Shown here: positions 35,365 through 46,712 of the stretch, piece after piece
Layout: each line of letters opens with the position of its first letter
Numbering within the stretch: the first letter of the stretch is position 1
Source: Streptomyces albus subsp. albus
GTDB lineage: Bacteria; Actinomycetota; Actinomycetes; Streptomycetales; Streptomycetaceae
Direction of reading: 5' to 3'
DNA length: 64,000 nucleotides
NCBI RefSeq assembly: GCF_000719865.1
Contig: NZ_JOID01000014.1
Span: forward strand, 1 to 64,000
Made by a program: the position numbers and the translations under genes
The notes under the pieces: generated by a model
The model's database searches: none
Seen by the model: the letters and a program-made list of their open reading frames with translations, nothing else
Told to the model about the DNA's origin: nothing

Positions 35365-36299
35365 ACACCTCCCCGCTCAGAGTCGGCTGCATCGGGCTCG
35401 GGGACATCGCGCGCAAGGCCTATCTGCCGGTGCTCGCCGCCCAGCCGGGCGTCGAACTCCACCTCCACACCCGCTCCCCGGAGACGCTGGCGCGGGTCGG
35501 CGACAGCCACCGCGTCCCGGAGCGGCAGCGCCACGCCACCCTGGACTCCCTCCTCGGAGCCGGCCCGGACGCCGTCTTCGTCCACGCGCCGACGAGCGCC
35601 CACGCCGGGATCGTCACCCGGCTCGTCGAGGCCGGGGTGCCGGTCTACGTCGACAAGCCGATCGCCTACCACTACGCCGACTCCGAGCGGATCGTCCGGC
35701 TGGCGGCCGAGCGGCGGGTCAGCCTCTTCGTGGGCTTCAACCGCCGCTTCGCACCCGGCTACACGCAGTGCCGCGACCATCCGCGCGACCTGATCCTGAT
35801 GCAGAAGAACCGGATCGGCCTGCCCGAGGACCCGCGGACGTTCGTCCTGGACGACTTCATCCACGTCGTGGACACCCTGCGCTTCCTGCTGCCGGGCCCC
35901 GCCGAGCACGTCGACGTCCGCACCCGGGTCCGGGACGGGCTGCTCCACCACGCCGTGCTCCAGCTGTCCGGCGACGGCTTCACCGCCCTCGGCGTGATGA
36001 ACCGGATGAGCGGCTCGGCGGAGGAGATCCTGGAGGTCTCCGGGCAGGACACCAAGCGCCAGGTGGCCAACCTCGCCGAGATCACCGACCACAAGGGCCA
36101 GCCCAGTGTGCGCCGCCGCGGCGACTGGGTGCCGGTCGCCCGGCAGCGCGGCATCGAGCAGGCGGCGCTGTTCTTCCTGGACGCCGTGCGCGCGGGCGAG
36201 CTGCTCACCGCCGAGGACGCCCTGGCGACGCATGAGCTGTGCGAACGGGTGGTGACGGCGGCGTCGGGGACGGGCGGCGGCGGGACGGCCGCCGGATGA
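35361..36299 (+). CDS. Gfo/Idh/MocA-family oxidoreductase
   Basis: 312 residues. An N-terminal Rossmann fold (LRVGCIGLGDIARKAYLPVLAAQPGVELHLHTRS) is followed by VYVDKPIAYHYADSERIVRLA, where the EKP motif reads DKP, and a C-terminal substrate domain. It is probably an NAD(P)-dependent sugar or cyclitol dehydrogenase. The usual catalytic H of the family may be in DDFIHVVDTLRFLLPG. GTG 35361 is 4 bp inside the monooxygenase gene, so the two are cotranscribed under the same TetR control. The 3' end overlaps lnt by 95 bp on the other strand. Confidence 0.84.
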   Translation: MNTSPLRVGCIGLGDIARKAYLPVLAAQPGVELHLHTRSPETLARVGDSHRVPERQRHATLDSLLGAGPDAVFVHAPTSAHAGIVTRLVEAGVPVYVDKPIAYHYADSERIVRLAAERRVSLFVGFNRRFAPGYTQCRDHPRDLILMQKNRIGLPEDPRTFVLDDFIHVVDTLRFLLPGPAEHVDVRTRVRDGLLHHAVLQLSGDGFTALGVMNRMSGSAEEILEVSGQDTKRQVANLAEITDHKGQPSVRRRGDWVPVARQRGIEQAALFFLDAVRAGELLTAEDALATHELCERVVTAASGTGGGGTAAG

Positions 36300-37812
36300 C
36301 CTCCCGGAGGCAGAACAGGGCGAGCGCCAAGACGGCTCCGTACACCGCCCAGTCACCGAAGCGCACATACGGGCTGGTGCCCCGGGCGAGCGGCACCTCG
36401 TAGACGGCGGCCGTGCCGCTGTCCGTGCCGAGCCGGACGCCGATCCGCTCACCGCGCGGCCCGTGCACCGCGCTGACCCCGGTCAGGGTCGCGTGCACGA
36501 AGGGCCGCCAGGTCTCCGCCGCGCGCAGCGCCGCCAGCGAGGCGTGCTGCCGCGGGGCCCAGCTCTCCTGGAACGAGGAGGTCGCCGACTGAGCGATCAC
36601 CACCTCGGCGCCCTCGTGGACCAGATGGCGGCTCATGTCCGGGAACGCCGACTCGAAGCACACCAGCGGCCCGATCCGAAGCCGCTCGCCGGAGGCCCGC
36701 ACGGGCGCGGGCGTCTCCGTCACCACCGGGGCGGTGCCGCGGCGGCGGTCCTCGGTCGCGGCCTTCCCCACGGAGGTGGCCCAGCCGAGCAGGGAGCGGG
36801 CCGGGACGTACTCGCCGAAGGGAACCAGCCGCATCTTGTCGTAGCGCTCCCCGGTCACCCCGTCCGGGCCGACCAGCACCGAACTCTTGTAGATCCCCGG
36901 CCGGTCGGAGCGGCGGGCGTCCACATTGACGAGGATCCCGGCGCCCACCTCGCGGGAGAGGGCCGCCAGCCGCCGTTCCAGGTCCGGGCGGTCCCGCAGG
37001 TCCCGGCCCACGCTGCTCTCGCCCCAGACCGCCAGGTCCACCCGGCGCCCCGCCAGCCGGTGGGTCAGTCCGGCCTCCCGGTCGAAGCGCCGGTCCACAC
37101 TGCCCACCCCGTCGACGATCCCCGGCTGGACGAGGCCGATCCGGGCCTGCCCCGCGCGCTCCGGCAACGGCGCCGCCACCCAGGCCGCACCGGCCATCGC
37201 CGCGCACACCAGGACGCCCGCCAGCCCCGCACGGCGGGCGCCCGGCACCGCGATCAGTACGGCGAGCGCGGTGTTCACCGCCACCAGCAGCAGGCTCACC
37301 AGCCACACCCCGCCGAGCGAGGCCAGCCGCAGGGCGGGCGGCACCTGCCACTGCCCGGCGCCGAGCAGCCCCCACGGACCGCCCAAGTACTCCCAGGAGC
37401 GCACCAGTTCCACCATCAGCCACCCGGACGGCACCAGCACCAGGGCGGCCGCCACCGGACCGGCGCCGGGCCGGCCGGCCAGCAGCCGCCGCACCAGCAG
37501 TCCCCAGGGTGCCCAGAGCAGTCCCAGCAGCCCGGCCAGCAGCAGGATGAAGACATGCAGGCTCGGCATCAGCCAGTGGTGGACCGCCAGCAGGAAACCC
37601 GCGCCGCCCAGCCAGCCGTCGAGCGCCGCGCGGCGCCCCGTGGGGGCGGAGCGGATCAGCAGCAGCCACGGCACGAGGGCGGCGTACGCGAGCCACCACA
37701 GCCCCGGCGCCGGAAAGGTCAGGGCCGGCAGTGCCCCCGCCGCCAGTGCGGCGGCCCCCCGCCACCAGGGGGAGCCGAGTGGACTCCCCTTGCCGCCGCC
37801 CGTCACCCGCAT
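36205..37812 (-). CDS. lnt: Apolipoprotein N-acyltransferase
   Basis: 535 residues. About six N-terminal transmembrane helices carry the typical GWLGGAGFLLAVHHWLMPSL. A periplasmic nitrilase domain follows with the catalytic triad E265 (VWGESSVG), K326 (YDKMRLVPFGEY) and C385 (LVCFESAFP), and then a final helix. It adds the third acyl chain to lipoproteins, a step known in high-GC Gram-positives. ATG 37812 follows GGGAGGACGC. Streptomycetes often have two lnt copies, so this may be one of a pair. It is convergent with, and overlaps, the oxidoreductase gene. Confidence 0.9.
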   Translation of the reverse strand: MRVTGGGKGSPLGSPWWRGAAALAAGALPALTFPAPGLWWLAYAALVPWLLLIRSAPTGRRAALDGWLGGAGFLLAVHHWLMPSLHVFILLLAGLLGLLWAPWGLLVRRLLAGRPGAGPVAAALVLVPSGWLMVELVRSWEYLGGPWGLLGAGQWQVPPALRLASLGGVWLVSLLLVAVNTALAVLIAVPGARRAGLAGVLVCAAMAGAAWVAAPLPERAGQARIGLVQPGIVDGVGSVDRRFDREAGLTHRLAGRRVDLAVWGESSVGRDLRDRPDLERRLAALSREVGAGILVNVDARRSDRPGIYKSSVLVGPDGVTGERYDKMRLVPFGEYVPARSLLGWATSVGKAATEDRRRGTAPVVTETPAPVRASGERLRIGPLVCFESAFPDMSRHLVHEGAEVVIAQSATSSFQESWAPRQHASLAALRAAETWRPFVHATLTGVSAVHGPRGERIGVRLGTDSGTAAVYEVPLARGTSPYVRFGDWAVYGAVLALALFCLREVIRRPSRRRPSPTPPSPPVRTAHASPGRPRR

Positions 37813-37976
37813 GCGTCCTCCCTGCGTACCGGCCCGCTGCCGGTGTGCGGACAGTGTCCGGCACAGCGGCGGCGGGGGACAGCCCACCGTCTCCGTCCGG
37901 GTGTTCCCGCCGTGAACGGATGCACGCGCCCGTGCCGCACGGGTAAGGGGACCGGGCCGGTCCGGGGCGCGGCGTC

Positions 37977-38888
37977 TCAGGGCCGGGACGCCGGTACCAG
38001 TGCGTGGGGGAGCGGGGGCCGGTCCGGCTCCGCCGCGGCCCGGCCGCCCGTCGCCCCCTCCCGGCGCACCGTGAGCACGACCAGGCCGTACACGGTGACC
38101 ACGGCGGCGGCAAGCACCGGCAGGGCTCCCGCCGCCCCGTAGCGGAAACCCTCGCCCAGCAGGGCGATACCGGCCGCCGAGGCCACCACCGGATTGACGA
38201 CGGTCACCGTGGCCAGCGGCGCGGCCAGCCCGCCGTCCCGGTACGACGCCTGGGAGGCCAGCAGCCCGATCACCGCGAGCGCGGCCGTCACGGCGACGGC
38301 CGGCGTCCGCTCCACCAGGGCCGCCGGGCTCCAGTCGGCGGCCACGGTCTTGGTGAACACCGAGGCGGTCCCGAAGGCCGCTCCGGCCGCCGCCGCCATC
38401 AACGCGCTCCGCACCCCCGGCCGTTCGGTCCCCCAAGCCGTCACCACCAGCGCCAGGAAGACCACCAGGGTCACCACGGCCAGGGTCAGCTGGTCCGGGC
38501 CGCTCAGCGTCCGGGCCGGCCGTGCGGCGGTCAGCGCCAGCAGCCCGGCCAGTCCGGCGGACACCAGCAGGGCCCCGCGCCACCCGGTCCGGCCCGCCCG
38601 CCGGCCCACCCAGAGCGCGGCCAGCGGCAGCACGAAGACGAGCGTCAGCACGCCCAGCGGCTGGACGACCGAGAGCGGCCCGAACCCCAGCGCCAGGACG
38701 TGCAGCACCGAGCCCGAGCCGTTGAGCGCCACCGAGCCCCACCAACGGGTGCTCCGCCACAGCGGTTTCCGCCCGGGCGGCCCCGGCCGCCGGGCGGCCG
38801 CCGCGACCCGCTCCTGGAGGACGGCCGCGGCCGCGTAGCAGACGGCCGACACGGCGGCCAGGACGACAGACAGCACCAGGTCGCTCAT
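37977..38888 (-). CDS. DMT-family transporter
   Basis: 303 residues with nine or ten hydrophobic helices (LVLSVVLAAVSAVCYAAAAVLQERVAA; SVLHVLALGFGPLSVVQPLGVLTLVFVLPLAAL; PLATVTVVNPVVASAAGIALLGE). The LQERVA start and the GPLSVVQPLG loop resemble the NIPA-like/DMT branch more than classical EamA. The substrate is unknown. It lies 164 bp upstream of lnt on the same strand and may be transcribed with it. Confidence 0.83.
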   Translation of the reverse strand: MSDLVLSVVLAAVSAVCYAAAAVLQERVAAAARRPGPPGRKPLWRSTRWWGSVALNGSGSVLHVLALGFGPLSVVQPLGVLTLVFVLPLAALWVGRRAGRTGWRGALLVSAGLAGLLALTAARPARTLSGPDQLTLAVVTLVVFLALVVTAWGTERPGVRSALMAAAAGAAFGTASVFTKTVAADWSPAALVERTPAVAVTAALAVIGLLASQASYRDGGLAAPLATVTVVNPVVASAAGIALLGEGFRYGAAGALPVLAAAVVTVYGLVVLTVRREGATGGRAAAEPDRPPLPHALVPASRP

Positions 38889-39024
38889 GCCGGCCGCCCC
38901 CGGAGCGGTCCGCCGCGCGCCTGTCCCCGTCTGCCGTTGTCATCCATGACCCAAGACTTCCGGGTCCCGGCCGCGTTGTCGTCGTCCCACCGTGGTGACC
39001 GCGTGTACCGCCGGGGGAGTACGG

Positions 39025-39066
39025 CCGGGGCGCCGGTCAGCCCGGAGGGGGAGACCGGCGCCCCGG
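39025..39066 (-). terminator. Terminator after ClpC-like gene
   Basis: A perfect 14-bp stem CCGGGGCGCCGGTC / GACCGGCGCCCCGG with a 14-nt loop, 32 bp past the stop of the minus-strand gene. Confidence 0.7.
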
Positions 39067-39097
39067 AGGGAACGCGGCGCGCGGTCCGGTGGGACCC

Positions 39098-41725
<2,628 letters not shown>

Positions 41726-41886
41726 AGGCCATCCGTCCCGCCGGCCCACCACGTGCGGGGCCGGTCTGTCGTCGATCAGTGCGGCTTCTGCGCGGGTTTC
41801 CCGCTCAGCCGCGCCGACACCTCCGCCGGGCCGCCGATCCCGGTCCGGCCCGGCCGGGAAGCGCCGCGGGACGCCCCGGACGAAGA

Positions 41887-41922
41887 GGGCGGGAGGGGGC
41901 GGGAGGGGGCGGGAGGGGGCGG
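41887..41922. repeat. G-rich tandem repeat, potential G-quadruplex
   Basis: Three exact copies of GGGAGGGGGC (41891-41920), flanked by GAGGGC and GCCCTC, lie in the 457-bp gap between divergent ClpC-like and BNR genes. At least six G3+ runs occur in 36 nt. A matching C-rich stretch lies at 42145-42172. No gene is seen in this gap. Confidence 0.85.
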
Positions 41923-42182
41923 CCCTCTGCCGTCGCGGGGCCGGGCGTGGAAGAGTCCGCCCGGGGCACCGCCCGGGCGCCCCGCCGGGACGGGCCCCGG
42001 CGGGTGTGGCCCGGCGGCCGTGGCCCGGCGGGCCCGGGCCCCCGGCGCCCGTGCCCGGCCCGGAGGCGCGGGTCCGGGGGCGTGGCCCCGTCCTGCGACG
42101 GACCCCGTTGCCCGCGTGCACCGGCATCCGCTCCCGCCACCCCATCACCCCCGCCCTCACCCCCCACCCCCAGGAGACCGCG

Positions 42183-43709
42183 ATGAGGACGCCCAGGACC
42201 CCCAGGATCCCGCGAGCCGCCCGGACACCCGCCGCCCACCGCACCCGGCGGGCCGGGAGCGGGCCGAGGACGCCGCGGACCCTCACCCTCGCCACCGCCC
42301 TGCTCGCCGGGGCGCTGCTCTCGGCCGCCACCGCCTTACCCGGGGTCGCCGGCTCCGCGCGGGCCGCCGCCCCCGGCCCGTCCGTCCGGCTGATCTCGGA
42401 CACCCGGCTCGACGAGCGGGCCCTCTACTTCGTGTCGTACAACGGCCTCGTCAACAACAACTCGTTCCAGAAGAACGGCCTCCTCACCCACCGCGGCCAC
42501 CAGTACGCCGCCTGGTACACCGCCGACCGCAGCGCCGTCATCGCCCGCCGCGCGCTCGGCACCACCGACTGGCACACCCTGACGCTCGACCACAAGCTGA
42601 CCGCCGACGACTCCCACAACGTCATCTCCATGGGGGTCTCCGCGGCCGACGGCCGGCTGCACATCCTGATGGACTCGCACAGCGACGGGCTGTACTACGT
42701 CAAGTCGGAGGCCGGCCTGATGAGCGAACCCGCCGCGCGGGCCTGGCGGCGGGACGCCCTCGGCCCCGTGCAGAGAAGCCTCGACGGGCTGCGCCTCACC
42801 GAGCGGTTCACCTACCCGCAGTTCATCGCCGCGCCCGGCGGTACGCTCCAGCTCAGCTACCGCGCCGGGGTCTCCGGCAACGGCCGCAACGGCCTGGCCG
42901 AGTACGACGGCGGAAGCTGGCGGGCGCTCGGCGAGTGGAGCAGCTCCACCGGCACGTACACCGGCGAGCACGGCTCCAGCACCACGCGCAACATGTACCT
43001 GCACGGCATCGACTACAGCGCCGACGGCACCCTGCACGCCTTCTACACCTGGCGGGAGGGGAACAGCGCCGTCCTGTGCGCCGGCGGCGGGCTCACCAAC
43101 CACGACACCGGCTATGTCCGCTCCACCGACCGGGGCCGCACCTGGCGCAACGCGGCCGGCACGGTCGTGGGGACCACCGGCGGCGGCGACCGGGTCGCGG
43201 TCGGCGACCCCGGAACCATCGCCGACCCGCTGGGCCCCGACCACGCGCTGATGAACCAGGAGAGCCAGGCCACCGACTCGCGGAACCTCCCGCACGCGGT
43301 CATCAGTTACGTCCCCGGCCGGTTCGGCCGGTGCAGCACCGACTACGTCCGCGACCGGGTGGACCACGGCCGGGCCTTCCACGTCCGCCGCGACGCCGCC
43401 GGCACCTGGCACAAGACGGAGATCCCGGAGCCCCTGCGGTCCAGCCAGCGCACCAAGCTCGCCTTCGACGGCCACGACAACGCCTACGCGATCCTGCCCT
43501 TCGGCCGGATCGCCGCCGCCTCCGCCGCCTCCGGCTGGACCGACTGGAAGGTCCTGTACGACGCGAGCGGGCTGAACGCCTTCGGCGAGGTGGTCCTCGA
43601 CGAGACCCGGCTCGCCCGGGACGGCGTGCTCTCCTTCCTGTACCAGGAGAGGTCCACCGGGACCACGCCCTCGCCCCTCCACGTCATCGACTTCGCCCTG
43701 CCCGGCTGA
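42183..43709 (+). CDS. Secreted BNR-repeat protein (BNR_4 type)
   Basis: 508 residues. An Arg/Pro/Thr-rich N-terminus with signal segment (LTLATALLAGALLSAATALPGVAGSARA) precedes a beta-propeller-like protein with FVSYNGLVNNNSFQKNGLLTHRGHQYAAWYTADRSAVIARRAL, DSHNVISMGVSAADGRLHILMDSH, and the Asp-box-like STDRGRTWRNAAG. These match the BNR_4 family, which includes polysaccharide lyases and hydrolases of unknown action. An extracellular sugar-polymer enzyme is likely but the substrate is unknown. ATG 42183 follows AGGAGAC. It is transcribed away from the ClpC-like gene. Confidence 0.82.
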   Translation: MRTPRTPRIPRAARTPAAHRTRRAGSGPRTPRTLTLATALLAGALLSAATALPGVAGSARAAAPGPSVRLISDTRLDERALYFVSYNGLVNNNSFQKNGLLTHRGHQYAAWYTADRSAVIARRALGTTDWHTLTLDHKLTADDSHNVISMGVSAADGRLHILMDSHSDGLYYVKSEAGLMSEPAARAWRRDALGPVQRSLDGLRLTERFTYPQFIAAPGGTLQLSYRAGVSGNGRNGLAEYDGGSWRALGEWSSSTGTYTGEHGSSTTRNMYLHGIDYSADGTLHAFYTWREGNSAVLCAGGGLTNHDTGYVRSTDRGRTWRNAAGTVVGTTGGGDRVAVGDPGTIADPLGPDHALMNQESQATDSRNLPHAVISYVPGRFGRCSTDYVRDRVDHGRAFHVRRDAAGTWHKTEIPEPLRSSQRTKLAFDGHDNAYAILPFGRIAAASAASGWTDWKVLYDASGLNAFGEVVLDETRLARDGVLSFLYQERSTGTTPSPLHVIDFALPG

Positions 43710-43894
43710 GCGGGCCCGCGCCCCGCACCGGCGCCGGAGTCCCGCAGCCCCGGACGGCGGCATCACCGGCCGTCCCGGGCCGCGCCCGGCCGGGGACCGT
43801 GAGAGCGTTGACGGGCACGGCGGGGGTACCCGCACCGTACGGCGCGCCCCCGTGCGGGCACGACACAGCCGGTCACGCGAAGGAGCGTCGGGTC

Positions 43895-45352
43895 ATGACC
43901 CTGCTCGATCCCCTGGCCTGGAGCGGCCAGGGCTGGACCGGAAGCTGGGAACGGCTGTCCGGCGGCGAGATCCCGGTCAAGGAGCCGGCCACCGGCGAGA
44001 TCATCGGCAACTCCGGCTTCGCCGACGCCGCCGACATCGGCCGCTCCGCCGAGGCCGCGGCCGCCGCGCAGCCCGCGTGGGCCGCCGCCCCGTTCCACGA
44101 ACGCGCGGCGGTACTGCGGCGGGCCGGCGACCTCTTCTACTCCGGTGCCGGGGAGATCGGCGACTGGCTGGTCCGGGAGGGCGGCAACGTCCCCGGCAAG
44201 GCGGAGTTCGAGATCCATGTGGCGGCCCAGGAGTGCTACGAGGCCGGGGCCCTCGCCTCCCGCCCGCCGGGGCAGCTGCTGCCGACCGAGGTGCCGCGCC
44301 TGTCGTTCACCCAGCGCGTCCCGGTCGGCGTCGTCGGCGTGATCGCCCCGTTCAACGCGGCGCTGATCCTGGCGATCCGTTCCGTCGCGCCCGCGCTGGC
44401 GCTCGGCAACGCCGTGGTGCTGAAACCCGATCCGCGCACCCCCGTCTGCGGCGGGTTCGCCATCGCCCGGGTCTTCCAGGAGGCGGGCCTGCCGGCCGGG
44501 CTGCTGCACGTCCTGCCCGGGGCGGCCGAGGCCGGACAGGCGATGGTGGAGCATCCCCGGGTGCCCGTGATCTCCTTCACCGGCTCCACCGCGGCCGGGC
44601 GGGCCGTGGGGGAGACCGCGGGCCGCCACCTCAAACGCGCCCATCTGGAACTCGGCGGCAATTCCGCCCTGGTGGTGCTGCCCGACGCGGATCTGGACGC
44701 GGTGGTCTCCTCCGCCGCCTGGGGCTCCTTCTTCCACCAGGGTCAGATCTGCATGACCACCGGCCGCCACCTGGTCCACGAGTCCGTCTACGACGAGTAC
44801 GTCCGGCGGCTCGCCGCCAAGGCCGAGGCCATGACCGTCGGGGACCCCGCCCGGGAACCGGCGGTCCACCTCGGCCCGCTGATCGACGAACACCAGCGGG
44901 ACCGGATCCACGGGCTCGTGAACGACAGCGTGCGGGCGGGCGCGCGGCTCGCGGCCGGCGGCACCCACGAGGGCCTCTTCTACCGGCCCACCGTCCTCGC
45001 CGACGCCGGCGACACCCCCGCCTACGACCAGGAGGTCTTCGGGCCCGTCGCCCCGGTGCGGTCCTTCCGGGACGAGGACGAGGCCGCGGCCCTCGCCGCC
45101 GCCTCCGAGTACGGCCTGTCCCTCGGCATCGTCACCCGCGACGCGGCCCGCGGCCTGGAGCTGGCCCGCCGCATCCCGACCGGGATCGTGCACATCAACG
45201 ACCAGACGGTCAACGACGAGGCCGTGGCGCCCTTCGGCGGGGTGGCCGCCTCCGGCACCGGCTCCCGCTTCGGCGGTGACGCCAACCTCGATGCCTTCAC
45301 CAGCCTTCGCTGGCTCACGGTCCGCTCCACGACGGCGGCCTATCCGTACTGA
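43895..45352 (+). CDS. Aldehyde dehydrogenase (benzaldehyde/vanillin dehydrogenase-like)
   Basis: 485 residues. VIAPFNAALILAIRSVAPALALGNAVVLKPD is the cofactor region, LELGGNSALVV carries the general-base Glu, and FFHQGQICMTTGR the catalytic Cys. EVFGPVAPV and FGGVAASGTGSRFGG complete the family signature. It oxidises an aldehyde to the acid with NAD(P). The closest match I recall is the benzaldehyde dehydrogenase group. ATG 43895 follows AAGGAG by 9 nt. The gene appears monocistronic and ends at the strong terminator at 45395. Confidence 0.88.
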   Translation: MTLLDPLAWSGQGWTGSWERLSGGEIPVKEPATGEIIGNSGFADAADIGRSAEAAAAAQPAWAAAPFHERAAVLRRAGDLFYSGAGEIGDWLVREGGNVPGKAEFEIHVAAQECYEAGALASRPPGQLLPTEVPRLSFTQRVPVGVVGVIAPFNAALILAIRSVAPALALGNAVVLKPDPRTPVCGGFAIARVFQEAGLPAGLLHVLPGAAEAGQAMVEHPRVPVISFTGSTAAGRAVGETAGRHLKRAHLELGGNSALVVLPDADLDAVVSSAAWGSFFHQGQICMTTGRHLVHESVYDEYVRRLAAKAEAMTVGDPAREPAVHLGPLIDEHQRDRIHGLVNDSVRAGARLAAGGTHEGLFYRPTVLADAGDTPAYDQEVFGPVAPVRSFRDEDEAAALAAASEYGLSLGIVTRDAARGLELARRIPTGIVHINDQTVNDEAVAPFGGVAASGTGSRFGGDANLDAFTSLRWLTVRSTTAAYPY

Positions 45353-45394
45353 ACCGCGAGCCGTACCGAGCCGCGCCGGGGCGTACCGGGACGG

Positions 45395-45443
45395 ACGACG
45401 GCCCCGTCCGTCCGGCAGGCAGCCGGACGGACGGGGCCGTCGT
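45395..45443. terminator. Bidirectional terminator between aldehyde dehydrogenase and conservon
   Basis: A perfect 22-bp stem (45395-45416 with 45422-45443) and 5-nt loop, the longest perfect hairpin in the window. It serves both convergent units. Confidence 0.9.
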
Positions 45444-45464
45444 GGACCTGGAGGCAACCGGGCC

Positions 45465-46712
45465 TCAGCCCGCGCCGTTCCCGGCTCCGCCGAGCCGGAC
45501 CGGCAGGCCGCGGTGGCCGTTGGAGATGAAGGACGCCACGGGCCGCAGTTCGTCCTCCGCGCAGCCGAGCTCCATCTCCGGGAAGCGCTCGAAGAGGGCC
45601 GGCAGCGCGATCTGCGCCTCCAGCCGGGCCAGCGGAGCGCCCAGGCAGAAGTGCACGCCGTGCCCGAAGGCGAGGTGCTCCTTGTCGGCCCGGGTGAGGT
45701 CGAACCGGTCGGCGTCCGCGCCGTGCGCCTTGGGGTCGCGCCCGGCCGCCGCGTAGGCGGCGAGGATCGCGTCCCCCTTCTTGATGGTGACGTCACCGGC
45801 CCGGATGTCCTCGACCGCGTAGCGCAGCGGCAGGCTCGCGACCGGGGACTCGACGCGCAGCGCCTCCTCGATCACGTCGTCCCAGGACGCCCGGCCCTCG
45901 CGGACCAGGGCCCGCTGCTCCGGGTTGGTCAGCAGCAGGTGGATCGCGTTGTCCAGGAGGTTGACCGTGGTCTCGTGCCCGGCGCTGATCACCAGCAGCA
46001 GGGTGTCGATCAGCTCCGGCTCGGTCAGCCGGGAGCCGTCCTCCTCCCGGGCGGCGATGAGCAGACTGGTCATGTCGTCGCCCGGCTCGCGCCGCTTCAG
46101 GGCGACCAGTTCGCTGAGCAGCGTGTGGACGCCCTCGAAGGTGGCGGCCACCTCCGCCGCGTCCGCGGTGGTGTTGAAGATGCTGTCCACGAGGGTGCGG
46201 AACCGCTCCCGCATCCCCTCGTCCTCGACGCCGAACAGCTCGCAGATGACCTGGATCGGGATCGGGTAGCAGTACTCCTCCCGGAGGTCCGCCACCTCGC
46301 CCGCCGGCACGGCCGCGAGCTTGTCGAGCAGACCGGAGGTCAGCTCCTCGATCCGGGGACGGAGCGCGCCCGTGCGGCGGGCGGTGAACGCCGGGGCGAC
46401 GAGCTTGCGCAGCCGCCGGTGGTCGGCACCGTAGGCGGTGAACATGTTCGTCACCGCGACCCAGGTGAACAGCGGCCACTCCGGGGTTATCTCCCCGTTG
46501 ATCCAGGCCGGCCAGTGCTGCCGCGGGTCCTTGGAGACCCGCGGATCGGTCAGCAGTTCCTTGAGCAGGGTGGGGTCACTTACTGCCCACGCCACCACCT
46601 CGCCAGGGAGTTCCACCAGCGCGACCGGCCCCCGCTCCCTGATACGGGCTGCCTCACCGTGGATGTCGCTGCCGGAAGGATCGATGACGACGGGGCGGGT
46701 TGTGGTGTCCAT
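45465..46712 (-). CDS. Cytochrome P450 (second P450 of the conservon)
   Basis: 415 residues with all P450 signatures: I-helix AGHETT (244-249), ExxR as EALR (283-286) and heme loop FGHGVHFCLG with Cys356. It resembles the actinobacterial CYP105/107/154 range, and I infer a CYP154-like partner because CYP157/CYP154 pairs occur in conservons. The substrate is unknown. ATG 46712 is set by ATGGAGAC upstream. It is the last gene of the operon. Its first 133 bp are also coding for the preceding P450, in another frame. Confidence 0.87.
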   Translation of the reverse strand: MDTTTRPVVIDPSGSDIHGEAARIRERGPVALVELPGEVVAWAVSDPTLLKELLTDPRVSKDPRQHWPAWINGEITPEWPLFTWVAVTNMFTAYGADHRRLRKLVAPAFTARRTGALRPRIEELTSGLLDKLAAVPAGEVADLREEYCYPIPIQVICELFGVEDEGMRERFRTLVDSIFNTTADAAEVAATFEGVHTLLSELVALKRREPGDDMTSLLIAAREEDGSRLTEPELIDTLLLVISAGHETTVNLLDNAIHLLLTNPEQRALVREGRASWDDVIEEALRVESPVASLPLRYAVEDIRAGDVTIKKGDAILAAYAAAGRDPKAHGADADRFDLTRADKEHLAFGHGVHFCLGAPLARLEAQIALPALFERFPEMELGCAEDELRPVASFISNGHRGLPVRLGGAGNGAG

